A DNA stretch of 64,000 nt from Antedon mediterranea (taxonomy: Eukaryota > Echinodermata > Crinoidea > Comatulida > Antedonidae): the NCBI RefSeq assembly GCF_964355755.1, contig NC_092680.1, positions 1,775,001-1,839,000 on the forward strand. Reading direction: 5' to 3'. The notes below the pieces were generated by a model, which saw nothing but the letters and a program-made list of their open reading frames with translations, was not told the DNA's origin and did not search any database. Positions within the stretch are counted from its first letter, which is position 1, and the number at the start of each line of letters is the position of its first letter. This document shows, in pieces, positions 13,521 to 25,456 of this stretch. The translations under genes were made by a program, and so were the position numbers.

Positions 13521-14315
13521 TTCAGGCTCTTTTTAAATGTAGTTTGATACGAGGTATAGGATTGTAGGATCATTTGAGTCATCATTTTCATGACAACCTT
13601 TGACCTTTAACATAACAGGCATACCTTGTTAATAATTCCACCAAAGAGTTATAATTTTATAAGAGTGTTAATATAGGATATTTACCATTGCTACCATCCT
13701 TTACTCAAATATAATCCCACCTGATAACTTAGCATAAATTCAGGAAAATCTATTTATATGCCATCGTAATCCTGGCCCTAAATTTCATCATGCGTATGGT
13801 ATGAACACATTTTACTGTGTACGTCTGCTGGCATGTGTTCCTTAGCAAGTGCATGTTCCTATTTAAAACTTCGGTTGACTTTGAGATGTACTGGTATTTG
13901 ATCTTCATCAATCGACTCATTTATTTTTATAGATGTATCTGTATGTATATAATTCTAAGTTTTTACCAAAGTACTTAAGTATTTTAAACAATGTAATGCA
14001 TAATTATTTATATTTTACCCTTTTTATTATGGTTTTGTAAATTTTAAATACGAAAATGAATTCTTTTATGGTTTTTTTTACAGTATAATGAAATTCATAT
14101 TTTAATAAACAGGTTAATTTATCACTGGAATCTAAAACTGCTGTAATAAAATTGGTGATTTTGTAAAATAAAAATGAAATGTGAGAAAGAAGATTATTTT
14201 GTATTTGTCGAAATCATATTACTGTGTTTGAAACAATTAACATCCCGTAAGTGTAAGGTTCTCGTTACTGTACCTATATTTTGTGTACAGTGTCATACCG
14301 TAGACACTGACCTTA

Positions 14316-14571
14316 AAAATGTATTGTCCCCCATGAACATTTTTTTTGGTTGAATATGCCAATTTAATGTCACATAATAGTTATCCACTTTGAAAAAAAA
14401 TTGAATTGAAAAAAAAAAATTATTTACCTGAAAAAAACTCTAATTCATAGCAAAAATAGCCAATTTTTTTTTTACGGAAGGGATTAACTTTATTGAAACT
14501 ACACAATAACCTATTTAAAGTCTGATTTAATTAATCTTAATTTTTCATGTTTTTGGGGGACAATACATCTC
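14316..14571. mobile_element. MITE-5 copy (GATGTATTGTCCC ends)
   Basis: Inverted ends ATGTATTGTCCCCCATGAA and TTTTGGGGGACAATACATC enclose an AT-rich centre. A second member with the same ends lies at 41102-41647 in GGT-C. Confidence 0.65.
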
Positions 14572-15056
14572 TAACATAATACATGTTATACTGTATTACA
14601 CCATTTGCCTGATTCTAGACCTAATAATTGCATATTATGTGGTATACACAGAACTGGAAAAAGTTTCTGGTTACGAAAAACGTTGACTTTAAGAGAAATT
14701 TGGCCAGTTGGACGAATAAACCTTGTAGTACACTTTGAGAAAGCCAACTGATAGCTGGTGAAACGTCAGGTAAATAAAATAATCATTATTTACTATTACT
14801 ATTACAGTTGAGATATAATTAACTATTATATTTTACTTGTAGTACAAGGTGACTTAATTTTCTAGATATTGTAATTTATCTAGCTTACAATGATTAAATT
14901 GTTTAAAATATGTTTGTTCAGTACATACTCTATTCCATGGACACCAGGATTTCAAAAGAGGGCTTGAAATTACAAAATATTCCCTCCAAGCCTCTACACC
15001 CCCTCCAAACAAACAAAAAAGTATCACAGAAAGTTTTAGCTATGAAAGAACATATG

Positions 15057-15062
15057 TTTATT
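15057..15062 (-). terminator. Likely TIPIN polyadenylation signal
   Basis: AATAAA on the - strand, about 37 nt past the TIPIN stop codon. Its position would give a very short 3' UTR and leave DIS3L and TIPIN transcripts non-overlapping. Confidence 0.5.
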
Positions 15063-15098
15063 TGAAAAAAAAAGAAATAGAGATATAGAGAAATAATG

Positions 15099-17364
15099 CT
15101 AGTCTATATTTATGACCTCATCAGTACAGCTTGATTTTAAATTAATGTAATTTTCTACAATACAATCATCATCATCTGCAATGTTGAACTTTGTCTGTTT
15201 TTCTGCTTCATCCATTATCTCAATAAGATCCTCATCTAGCTCTTTACTGCTTGTCTCCTTATTTGTTTTACCTTCTTGGCTTAGCTGGTTTTGTTCATCT
15301 ATTATTTCTATAATGTCCTCATCCACTTTTTGACTGCCATTCTCCCTCTCTTTTGTTTTACCTTCTTGGGTTAGCTGATTTTGTTCATCTATTATTTCTA
15401 TAATGTCCTCATCCACTTTTTGACTGCCATTCTCCCTCTCTTTTGTTTTAGGTTCCTGGCTTAGCTGATTTTGTTCATCTATTATTTCTATAATGTCCTC
15501 ATCTATCTGTTGACTCCCATTCTCCCTCTCTGTTGTTTTACCTTCTTGGCTTAGTTGGTTCTGTTCAGCTCTTTCCTGTGCCATTCTTGCAGCTTTTCGT
15601 CTAACTGCAAGATTTCTTTTCTCCTCAATTCGTTTCAATTGTTCGGCAGTCAAAGTATTCTAAATTCAAGAGAGACATTAATTAATAATATTAAAGAAGT
15701 ATATACAGTAGTACCAACTGGTTAGTTGGTACTAAAAATAAAAACGAACCACAAGGGCGTCGGTTCAGGAGAACCAACAACGACCATCCACCAAAACCCT
15801 GCTAGCCTGGAGAGGAGATAGGCACCACTGGGAGATGGCTTATGACTGTGTATTGTATCATGATGAGTACTACTACTGTATCTCATCTGACACGCCCCTA
15901 CGATCCTCTAGATCATGGGACAACTAGAACTAGATATACAGTACAACAGGGTTCACAACAGTTTTTTAGTATGTGCCTGATTGTATTTTACGCATTTTCA
16001 ACTTACACTAGTAGATTGAGGTGTAGAAGGCGTCTGAGGAATATTCATAGGTTGGTGATTAGTCTGGGAGTCAGCAAATAATTCATCAAATTCATCCTGA
16101 GCTGGTATAACAGGTGTACTTATAGGTTTAGCCACCAGCTTATCTGCAAACAAGTCATCAAAATTCCACTCATCCTTCTCTGGCGTCTTTTCTCCTGATG
16201 GAGCGTTGCTGTCTTCAACAGTTTCCATGTTCTGAACAGGTTCATCGTCATCAAGAAGCGGTATATCCAATCGGATTTTCTTTACGCAAACCTGTACTGG
16301 TTTCTTGGATCCTAGTTTTTCGATTCTTGCTATGACCTCATCAAAGGTCATCCGAGGGCACAGTCGGTGAGTCCAATGCTCCATTCGATGCATTAATAGG
16401 TTCAAATCATCTTTTTCGTAACCTTTCCCCTTAAATTTGACATGTTCCATGTGTTTTACCAATGTTGGTAATCCGCGTTCACCAGACAATCTACAAGAAC
16501 AAATTGTAGTACACACAAAATTGAATTAATTAACTGCAGAAGCAGATGCAAAAGATAGGACATTAAATTAAGCTTAGCCCTTCATTTCACCATTTTTAGG
16601 CCCTGGGCCCTCTTATTTCAAAATCCTAGATCCACCACTGAACTGGGTTTAGCAAACAATACTTGACTTGAATTGTGGTGGTACCAATATTGGTGAGGTA
16701 GTATTACCTTGCTGGGTCAAGTTTTGGTTGAGGATTTCGAACAACTCTCTTGGCACGGACTTGTGTTTGTTTTGCTCCAGTGTTAGCAGCATGAGCATCA
16801 AGAATAGCTCCAATATCACCCTCTGGAAAAAAATACCAATAAAGAACAACAAATACTAAAACAATCACATTGTCAATATCATAAAATGCACACCATTATT
16901 GTATTGCACTGTACATTTTAACAAAAAGAACAACAAAATGGGAGAAATACTCATTTACTGCCTGGAATTTAAGTTCTTGTACAGGTTTAACATACTTTTT
17001 TGCACTGAGTGACAGTGGGCATATGGACTAAATCTCTGTCTAAACACTATCAAACTTTATGTGACAAAAAAATGTAATGTCCCATATATGGACATGATGA
17101 TGTCATATCACTACTATGTGTGTATATCACTAACATATTTGGGTACATGACACTTTTTTGTCACACTAGTTTGTAGACAGAGCTTATGAGTTGGTGAATA
17201 TTCAATTTTAAAACCTTCTGTAGGGTCCTGTGTTCCTGATCCAATATCTATATCCAATGTTGGCAACTCTTGTGGTTCAGGTGGAATGTCATCATCTGTT
17301 CCGGCATACTCATCATCATTGTTTGCTGAATGGTCAGACAAATGTTCCATAATTAATGAAATCA
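15099..17364 (-). CDS. TIPIN: TIMELESS-interacting protein, four coding exons
   Basis: Partner of Timeless in the replication-fork protection complex; acts in the nucleus in fork stability and S-phase checkpoint signalling. Exons in transcript order: 17364-17215 (ATG at 17350-17348), 16822-16708, 16490-16007, 15659-15099 (stop included). Phases agree and the product is about 431 residues, longer than the roughly 300 of human TIPIN. The conserved core spans the second and third exons, with RLSGERGLPTL, FKGKGYEKDDL, MEHWTHRLCPR and KKIRLDIPLL. Acidic repeats with EWNFDDLFAD and DEFDELFAD follow; these could bind RPA, by inference. The last exon opens with a basic helix (LTAEQLKRIEEKRNLAVRR), as in vertebrate TIPIN, then carries a tandem-repeat tail. 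A non-coding first exon is likely: a good acceptor lies just above 17364, and a donor at 17430 is a candidate. Confidence 0.93.
15204..15566 (-). repeat. Coding 90-bp minisatellite: four 30-residue repeats in the TIPIN tail
   Basis: Four in-frame repeats with a period of exactly 90 bp. Each has a Q/K/E-rich part (EQNQLSQEGKTKERENGSQ) then an acidic hydrophobic segment (VDEDIIEIIDE). The two middle units are almost identical in DNA, so expansion or homogenisation is recent. DIIEIID flanked by acids fits the SUMO-interaction consensus. A similar DEVINID closes the protein. Confidence 0.85.
17031..17186. mobile_element. MITE-1 copy beside TIPIN exon 1
   Basis: Located in the first coding intron, ending about 30 bp from the donor at 17214. 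Reading through the donor would extend the frame into the MITE. Confidence 0.75.
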
Positions 17365-17566
17365 CTGCAATAAAAAAAAAAAGAAATAGTAACTCAGTAG
17401 ATGAACACATTATTAATTCCAGGTCCTTACTTATTAGGCTACTACATACATGCCAGTCCATACATGTGATTATGGAAATTGTTTGTAAAATTAAAAATCA
17501 TTCTTGCTTATTTTGTCGTCAAAATAACTGTAATAAATGTGTTTTAACTAGGCTAGACTAGGAATC

Positions 17567-17860
17567 AACATGTCCAACCTGTACAATTAGAAGATTTATG
17601 GTATGCCTACTACTAGGTATTCGTTGAGCCTAGCTAGTCACAGTGTAGTCATGATGGAGACTCCATGGTGTAGTAGGCCTCGCTAGGGCCAGACCAGGCC
17701 CTCTACTATATAGCTATCTATCCAGCTTGTGTAGTAGTAGGCCTAGCCTAGTCTACTCTAGGGCCAGGCTGAATACCCTCTAGCTAGTAGGCTAGCCTAG
17801 CTAGTCTGTACTGTGTCTGTGAGAGGCCTCTAGCTAGGTAGCTAGCCTAGCCTTTATTGC
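17567..17860. repeat. CTAG-rich low-complexity tract
   Basis: Dense degenerate repetition of TAGCTAG, CTAGCCTAG and TAGGCCTA words upstream of TIPIN. No gene seen; it may be transcribed as TIPIN 5' UTR or intron. Confidence 0.6.
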
Positions 17861-18043
17861 TGCTTGATGAGAGTCGGTGGGCCATTTATATAATGTCATT
17901 AATCATTGTGAGTTACAGTTATACTTCCTGACCTACCAGACCTACCAGACCTACCAAAATGCTATACTTTACAAGATATATCTTAACAAGATATATCTTC
18001 TTGGTTTCTTGTCACTTTTGTTTACTAAACGATCAAAACAAAA

Positions 18044-18055
18044 TTTCGCGCGAAA
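18044..18055. promoter_or_regulatory. Perfect palindromic E2F-type site
   Basis: TTTCGCGCGAAA matches the optimal E2F/DP consensus on both strands. It lies about 0.7 kb upstream of the TIPIN start codon. S-phase genes such as TIPIN are classic E2F targets, so this probably marks the TIPIN promoter; that link is inference. Confidence 0.65.
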
Positions 18056-18469
18056 TCAAAATCCAACCAAGCGGAACAGAAAAATGTGTATGCAACGCCA
18101 AGAGTGCATTTATATTATTCCTGTTTACAATCAGATTCATAACTTCCATGTGGCAACAGTTCCATAATTCTTACCATTTTCAAAAGCGGTTCTTGTTAAT
18201 ATCATTATAAATATTGCTTAAAAAAAGATTGAACAAGAATGAATGCAATATTACAAAATGGTCACGTGCTCATATTTCTTGAAACGTGATGAATATTCGA
18301 AGGCAGTGAATTAATTACATAATATTGTTAAAATAAGTACAAACAAACACAGACAAGTTTCAACATTTTATTATAAACCAACCAATATTAACATTTCAGA
18401 ATTGAGTTAAAATATCACATAAAGGGCAACAATCTGTGACACGTATACAGTATAGGCTAGGCCTACTAA

Positions 18470-18624
18470 GGTTTATCGCAGATAGCATGCGCGGTGTATT
18501 GGGGGAATTGAAAACATCACGACGCGTACGACGTACGTAGTTTGTTGTTTGTACGTACGCGCCGTGACGTTTGCTCCCAAACCATTCCCATCATGCATTG
18601 TATTGTACAATGACGTTCCTCGCG
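18470..18624. mobile_element. MITE-6 copy (GCAAACGTCACG palindrome)
   Basis: Inverted arms contain CATGATGGGAA, a GGG/CCC block and GCAAACGTCACG around a GTACGTAC-rich centre. A second copy with the same starting word (AGGTTTATCGC) lies at 33996-34152. Confidence 0.7.
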
Positions 18625-18972
18625 TATACAAATCTCTAGCAAAAGTAGTCAAAATATGTGTAGACCTATTATATGAATAATTTACATTAATAATCAAAAG
18701 TTATACTATTACACGGCAAACACTGGCGTTGAGTTTCACGAACGTATTTATTAAACTATAACAAAACACCTGAATGTCTGTATTTAGTTTTGATTTCAAA
18801 AGCACGTGACCGGTTTAAATGTAGGCCTATAATCTAGAACCCTTCCTCTTATTAGGGGCACCCATATTGGACACATTGTAATGAAACGAACGAAGTACAA
18901 TTATGTTGTAACACTACAACCAACCCTTATTCGGAAGATTTATAGGGTTTCCAAGATGTCCTCTTATTTTTA

Positions 18973-19040
18973 AAGGGGATAAGGAGGGGGAGGGAGGGGG
19001 AGGGAGAGGGAGGGAGAAGGGAGAGGGAGGGAGAAGGTTC
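18973..19040 (+). repeat. G/A-rich tract with runs of G
   Basis: Repeated GGGAGGGGGAGGGAG units on the + strand, able in principle to form G-quadruplexes. Confidence 0.75.
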
Positions 19041-19216
19041 TACTGTACTGCGATCCGTATAATTATTTTAAACATATGATGTTTTACGCCACCACCGAAC
19101 TATATGCTTAAATCAAGGAGCAATCTAAACTACCAAGTATCTATTTAAATATAATGCCACTATAGCCTAGCGTTGCTGCGTTGTATCTGTGTATGCTATC
19201 ATTTTAAGCACTCTTC

Positions 19217-22200
19217 TTAATACCCGGCCGGCTTTCCTCCTTTCCTTGAGTCAGAATACGCCTCAATACCATTTTCGTCTTGTAGAATAGCCTGAACAAC
19301 CGCAAATGACCCACTTTCTGCCAATATTTGATCCATATTTTCCAATCCTTCCACAATCGTCTGTTAATTATATAATGTATATTATAATAATGTACCATAA
19401 TTATTAATAAACACGGTTTATAGTATTTTGTTTATTATAATTAAGGCTTGGTTCTCACTATGACGCAACGCAGATACGTAAACGCAATGTAAGCAATTTA
19501 ACCAATCACAAGCGATGGGTTATCCGAACTATCGCTTTGTGATTGTTCAACTCGCTTGAGTTGCGCTTACGTCATTTTACCAATCACGGCGCGATTTCCA
19601 CCCGAAATGTCGCTTGTGATTGGTCAACTCACTCGCGTTGCGCCTACAATGTTCAAATCGGAACCAAGCTTTTATTAAGAAATGTATATTCAAACTTCGA
19701 ATACCTCTGAAAGACCTGCATCGTATTTCCCTATATTTGGGAAAAGTTGGTTGTGAATTCGTCGATATTCAATCAGGTCTTTTAAAGAAGAGTCTGTGGC
19801 AACAGCACCAAGCGTGATCTACAGAAAACCATTATACATTATTATTCGTTAATTATGTCAAAAATGTATTTATATATTATTTAACCAGGGTTGACTTTGG
19901 TAAAGCAGTAGTACGGTGGACGTACCAACATTACTTCGAATGCGCACGGTGTTTTGTACGACGAGACACGTCGATGACAGGACAGGAAAACAGTATCGAT
20001 ACCTACCCAAGCATTTGCTGTTATAATTTGTTTTCCTCCAGATGATCCGACAACTAGCCTAACATCACCATTTTTATCCAACACTATGCTCCCGCTCATG
20101 GACGATAACGGATATTTATTTGGCCCAGGATAGTTGGCTTCATTCGATGGTTGAAACTCGGCCTCAGAATTAGGAATTGAAAAATCCGCCATTAAGTTAT
20201 TGTATATAATGCCTGTACTTTCCGACATGATCTTAGACCCAAAACTACAGGAAGAAAGACAAGCAAAATGGTTTAATCTGAAGCGAAATATCGACTATTC
20301 CTTATGCAAAAAATAAAACAAATTTCTTTTTAGTGGCTGCATGCTTTTGGCATGCTTAATGCGTGGTTCCCACTAGAGACACAACACAATGACATAACGC
20401 AACGTAAGTGAGTTTACCAATCACAAGCGATGGATTATTCGAACTGTCGCTTGCGTTGCGTTTACGGCCTTGCGTTTATGTCCTTGCGTTGTATCCTAGT
20501 GGGAACCAAGCTTAAATGCCTGCCACATTATACTTTCCCGACTGCTGCTTCCCGGCTAGTCCTGTTTGATATTAATTAACTAAGATTCAGTTATAAACTT
20601 ACTAATAGTTTACGGAGGTTGTCACCGAAACAGCGTCTCCATTTTCAGCGAGAACGTTCAAATGACTTGTTCCTCCTATGTCGTCTGTTGCGTCAACTTC
20701 TCCATTACTATAGTAACTTGAGTTAGTGTAAGTTACCGTATTGTCTTTTATTGTATCCCGGATCTCACGCGCAAATTCCTCAGACGTCAGATTATTTAAC
20801 GCCTTGAGGAAGAAGAAAGATGTCAGGAAGAAAAAAGAAATGGATAAATTATTATACAATCAATACCTAAGCTCGATTGGACAATACGACAGAGAGGTTA
20901 ATTAGACGTTCGATTCGAGACGACTTATGAATGTTTGTCGTTGGCAGCCCGCCTAGTTCTCGAATCCGCCTAGTTCTCGAATCCGCCCAATTTGTGTCGA
21001 AGAATCGAGTAAAGAAGCAATTTCCCGCATATCAATCATGCGCATAAAGTTTGGTTCCCACACTTGCGACGCAACGTAACACAACCTACGCAACATAAGC
21101 AAATGCCCGTCTAATAATTGTGTTCCTTCCCCCGCCTGTCGTGAAATCAAACCTGCCTACTGCAGTACCTAGCCTATATTAATGCTGTATAACAAAAGGT
21201 AATGTTGATATTACAAACGTATAGTAAACGTACCTGGCGAACTTGGGGCGTGTCAACATCTCCAAGATATGATCTTAAACCGAATGCAAATTTACAAGTT
21301 TCAATAAAATGGTGAAACGTCTTCACTTTTCCCTCGTCACTTGATACATCAATATCGTAACCTAAAAAGTTAATTTAGTGTTTTGAAATGTTTGTAATGA
21401 CCCTAGCCTAGCATGTGATAGGGTATAACAAACACAAAGTGCGCCAGTGTTGTGTGCAAACTTTTAGGAATTGTACAATCATACTAGATCCTATAAAATG
21501 CGTTGGAAAAAAAATAATACACTTACAGATTTTATAATATGAATGAGAGTGACCATGAGTCATATTTAAAGTTGAACGATGTATCCAATAGTTTAACGTT
21601 TCGCAAAGTCACACAAGTGCTTCAATAACACAAAACCCATGCCAGAACTTTGGCCTACAACCCTTGATAATACTTTTTCGTCAGTGAGTTTGCTTAAAGC
21701 TCTGTCTACACTATTAAACTTCATGTGACAAAAAAATGTGATGTACCCATATATTGGCACGATGATGTCATATCACCACTATATTTGGGCATATCACTAC
21801 TATATTTGGGAACATCACATTTTTGTTGTTACATAAAGTTTGATAGTGTAGACAGAGCTTGAGCTATGTATCAGAAAACATGCCTACCTTTCATTACATT
21901 GATAATAAACTGATATACCGGTCCCCCAGACGGTAGGCTAGGTGAAGCGACCATGTTCCCCATGAAAAGTGTAGTAATGACGTCAGACCACTGGACCGTG
22001 TAGTTTAGCAAGTCATCCTTCGTCAAAGTCCCATCTGTTGTGCAGATTAATAATATAATAATGAACGAGGCATATTAGCATAATAATGATAATTAATATT
22101 ATTATCATTATTATGTGAATAAATGTGTGGTATTATCTATATGGTAGGATTGCTTTAAAATTCAACATAAGGCCACGTTTCTGATTAGGGCCTACATCAG

Positions 22201-24890
22201 ATCTACAATCAAAATTATATGAGAATATGACGAGGCGAAAAAAGTAATATTATTAATAAATATCATAATATTTTATTCTCTATCCGACAGTTCACTTTTG
22301 AGAGCATTATCACTGTTTATTATGGGCATGACCAAATTTATCGTAAATTATTAACTGATGTAAAATCTGTCGTCTTATTAAAACAATTACTCACTAAAAT
22401 TGGTTATATCTTCAATCATCATATCAGCTGTAGTTCCATTATAGAACTCAGTCCAGCCGTTGTCAGCAATACGTTGTAGCGTGTCGGCAAACTTGCTACG
22501 GATTACGATGTCGCCTTCTACTTTTGGTATGGTTCCATTGTCTTTGAAATACACATTCCTCCAAGCCCTGTTATCAGAGATAGTATTTATATAAGATAAA
22601 CTGGGAATATATACATAGCAGATAAAGCAAATGGACGGTAAAGCTTGGTTCCCACTAGGACGTAACGCAAGGACCGTCCAAATAATCCATCGCTTGTGAT
22701 TGGTCAACTCACTTACGTTGCGTTACATCCTTGTGTTGTGTCTCAAGTTGGAACCAAACATTATCATCACAAATAGTATGTAAAGTAAATGCGAGACCCG
22801 TGTTCATTCTAAACGTAGGAATGAGTTGTTTATGAGTACATTGTACTAACCCTCGGCATTAAGTGGTAAGGTGGTCTGTTCCTTTCCACGCCGCCTTATC
22901 CGTCCTAATATTTTCAACCACGTACTCTCATTTACAACTGAGTGTGGACTGGGAGTTGTCGGGAATTGAACACGGGTCTCTATGTATAACAGTCAAGTGT
23001 TCTAACATTACAAATTACAATTCCCAAAAAAACTCAAAATCTGTTGAAGTCGTTATTAAGAATAACTTACTTCATGTTGGGTCCGTCTCCGCTTCTAACT
23101 AGTACCTTTAATGCGTTTTCGCTGTGCTTTGACAGACGAAATCCTTTGCGTGCCAACTCGATAACCGGTTCAAACAGTCTCTTCCAGGAAAGTTTGCCAT
23201 ACTTCTGGTGAGCTTCCCACATCCCTTTTAATTCTCCAGGCGTCGCAATGGCTAACCCACCTACGGAATATAAGTTAAACCAAGTTCACAATGTGTGTCG
23301 AGAAAGGTTGAATTACATGCTTTACTTTCATGAAGCGTGGATTCCACTTGTGATTATTCGATACAGCACTTTTATTTGCGTCAATACGTACGTCGCTGCG
23401 TTGCGTTCTAGTGGGAACCACACTTAAAGCTTGGTTTCCACTATGACGCAACGCAAGGACGTAAACGCAACGCAAACGTGTTGACAATGACAAGCGACAG
23501 TCGAATAATCCATCGCTTGAGATTGGTCAAATCCCTTACGTTGCGTTACGTCCTTGCGATGCGTTTCTAGTGGGAACCAAGCTTTAACCAACCAAGAGAT
23601 GACTGACCACGTCCTCTGTCCCGAGACACAACTTGACGGATCATACAAATGGTTCTATGGCGTGGCGAGAACTTGTCAGACTGTACTGATAATGTAATGA
23701 GGAAGGGCACGTCATACTGTACACTAGGCCTACCTATATATTACGTACGGTAGGCCTACTCTTAGTAGGCCTACAAGGCACCTCCAACAAAGAGCATATC
23801 GTTTCTACGGTCTAGTACGAGTTAATAAGCCTATACTTCTTAAGGGTTTTTCACACCTGTTCCGGCACGGCGAAACGTACATCAATGTTTCGTTTTCACG
23901 ACGCTCCACGCCGCTATGCACTAATCGATATGCGTGTAGCCGCGTGAAGCCGCGTGAAAACGAAACATTAACGTTCAATTTGATTTTCCGGCGCCGGATT
24001 GGAACCGTGCCGGAACACAGGTGTGAAAAACCCTTTATACGAATAATGTTATCGCCATAATTATGATCTTACCAATCTTGATCGTATCAGGATGTGCATT
24101 GAACATGTCTTGTGTAGTAGCTGCAGGTGAAGTTTCTCTCGCATTTATGAACTCAACTTTCTTTGCACTCCTATCATAAATCAGTAAAAACGCGCCGCCT
24201 CCAATTCCAGATGATTGGCCGTGGACTAATCCTATGCACAGCAATGACGTTATTGCAGAATCCACTGCAGAACCACCTTCCTCTAGTATAGAGCTATGTT
24301 GTGAAAAAAGGGTAAAAAAAGAGAAAGAGTGAATGAATTTCACTCAATATAGGAGTGAGAAAAGAGTGAAATCAACTCTTTTTCTAGATTGACTACCAAT
24401 CCGCAATTAAAAGAGTTATCATTCAATCTCTAAAAGCGTGAATTTTTCAGTATAGAGATTATAGGATGTTGTATCAGTGTCTGAAAGCACATTTCGCAGA
24501 AGTTGGCATCATTGTGAACGTCCCAACAAACTCTGTAAGAAGTTTGGTAGCCACCAAGATCCCATAGGGTACTCTAAAGTGGCGAAATTAGTTACGATGT
24601 TGATAGTGTTGACAGAGCTTTACGCAATAAAAAAACGCCAGCGGCGCTTAGCAAAATAAATAAAGTTACAATAGTGGATAACATTCGTTTTTGTAGATTA
24701 CCTTCCCATTTGTGAACACTCAGCAATATCGGTAGCAACTGCAGCCTTGCTGAACTGACGACGGGGTTGTGGATCGTCGTCGTCGTCATGTCGGTCGATC
24801 AGCGTGACGCACAACACGACGGCAAAGATGATCAGGCATAGTAAAATAATACAAATGATAGCAGTAATCTTTCGTGACTTGTCACGCTCT
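19217..24890 (-). CDS. GGT-A: gamma-glutamyltransferase, 10 exons (first exon not found)
   Basis: GGT1/5-type enzyme anchored in the plasma membrane; hydrolyses or transfers the gamma-glutamyl group of glutathione and its conjugates outside the cell. Exons in order: 24890-24702, 24293-24073, 23260-23071, 22567-22395, 22034-21888, 21361-21234, 20802-20603, 20244-20007, 19818-19705, 19360-19217 (stop). All junctions are GT-AG and in frame, about 580 residues. The first listed exon holds a signal anchor (IICIILLCLIIFAVVLCV) and starts inside a codon, so the ATG is in an unseen upstream exon. Key residues kept: NAR arginine, the autoprocessing/nucleophile threonine in GGTSHL, SS in PLSSM, SSGG, and the C-terminal SDSRKGGKPAGY signature. 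This is the most canonical of the three paralogues and probably active. Confidence 0.9.
19443..19672. mobile_element. MITE-3 copy
   Basis: In the last intron of GGT-A; has an extra CGATTTCCACCCGAAATCG-like hairpin in the centre. Confidence 0.7.
20359..20514. mobile_element. MITE-3 copy
   Basis: Complete copy in a GGT-A intron, both ends present. Confidence 0.75.
21046..21157. mobile_element. MITE-3 half-copy (sister subfamily)
   Basis: Left arm and part of the centre (CGTGAAATCAAACCTGCC) only. Confidence 0.6.
21696..21860. mobile_element. MITE-1 copy
   Basis: Complete copy in GGT-A, ending 28 bp from the exon at 21888. Confidence 0.8.
22640..22761. mobile_element. MITE-3 copy, internally shortened
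   Basis: Both ends present with a deletion in the left arm; in a GGT-A intron. Confidence 0.7.
23334..23585. mobile_element. Two abutting MITE-3 copies
   Basis: A right half of the sister subfamily (23334-23427) is followed directly by a full copy (23428-23585), sharing AAGCTTGG/CCAAGCTT ends. Confidence 0.7.
23841..24037. mobile_element. MITE-2 copy (AAGGGTCTTTCACACCTGTT family), description of family
   Basis: Third palindromic family: ends TTAAGGGTYTTTCACACC and its complement. GTTCCGGCACGG arms follow, with a centre rich in CGTTTTCACG facing CGTGAAAACG. About 170-200 bp, non-coding. One copy has an empty-site counterpart showing TTAA flanks (see 27763-27959). This copy is in a GGT-A intron. 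Confidence 0.8.
24601..24622. mobile_element. MITE-1 terminal fragment
   Basis: Only the right terminus (TGATAGTGTTGACAGAGCTT) remains. Confidence 0.5.
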
Positions 24891-24936
24891 CTGAAAAATA
24901 AATGAAACCACAGGATGAGATCTACTGTATTATTAG

Positions 24937-25082
24937 CAGGGGCGTAACGCAGATGCCTGATGCCCCTGGTTTAGGAAGTGGCCCTCCAACGCTGGAGGCT
25001 TCGGGCCTGTTTTTTCCCTCTGCTCAGGAGCACTGGGGCCATGGGTTTAGCCAGTGAGCGCTCATAGACATTACGTCACTGA
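24937..25082. mobile_element. Probable DNA-element remnant (AGGGGCGTAACG end)
   Basis: Starts with CAGGGGCGTAACGCAG and ends ACATTACGTCACTG; the ends are weak inverted repeats and the centre is GC-rich and non-coding. Tentative. Confidence 0.35.
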
Positions 25083-25351
25083 TTATTAGACGATATTGTC
25101 ACGATTTCAGTTTAATATTTTCGACGATATATTTCGTTCGAAGAATCTTATCGGGGCATCAGTCCATGCGACAATTTCATCTTCAAGATCAAAACTGAAT
25201 CATCACATATCGCTCTCTGAAAAACAAACGAGATAACACCTCTGATAAGACCTCTGTATTATTGGACGATGCATTTTAATCGAATCGCGCTTTTACAGTA
25301 GTATAATTTTTAGACGATGGATTTCAATCGACGAATTCTTATTCGGGGCAT

Positions 25352-25456
25352 TGTAAGATCAAAGGTAGGCCTACTGTAAGATCAAAGGTAGGCCTACTGT
25401 AAGATCAAAGGTAGGCCTACTGTAAGATCAAAGGTAGGCCTACTATAAGATCAAAA
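25352..25456. repeat. 23-bp satellite, four and a half units
   Basis: Unit TGTAAGATCAAAGG followed by TAGGCCTAC, nearly perfect. Each unit carries the TAGGCCTA octamer. Confidence 0.9.

Larger units (their letters stand above)
13521..15098. other. DIS3L 3' UTR and convergent spacer to TIPIN
   Basis: AATAAA-type signals lie at about 14104, 14147 and 14167, so the DIS3L transcript probably ends near 14.2 kb. A TIR element (14316-14571) and a short repeat fragment at about 14690-14770 fill the remainder. No open frame of note was seen. Confidence 0.6.
18056..19216. other. Spacer between TIPIN promoter and GGT-A 3' end
   Basis: No coding sequence seen. It contains a palindromic element (18470-18624), a G/A-rich tract (18973-19040) and, on the - strand, an AATAAA at about 18368 that could end GGT-A transcripts. 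CACGTG E-box words occur near 18262 and 18804. Confidence 0.5.

Noticed and set aside
14740-14770. Third hammerhead core (CTGATAGCTGGTGAAAC)
   Set aside because: The invariant CTGATGA is altered to CTGATAG, so it was not counted.
17114-17461. Single 115-codon open frame as the TIPIN first exon
   Set aside because: Its first third is intron (polypyrimidine tract and acceptor) and its end runs into a MITE; the coding part is 17350-17215.
25352-25456. CRISPR array
   Set aside because: Units are directly abutting 23-bp satellites without spacers, and the genome is eukaryotic.
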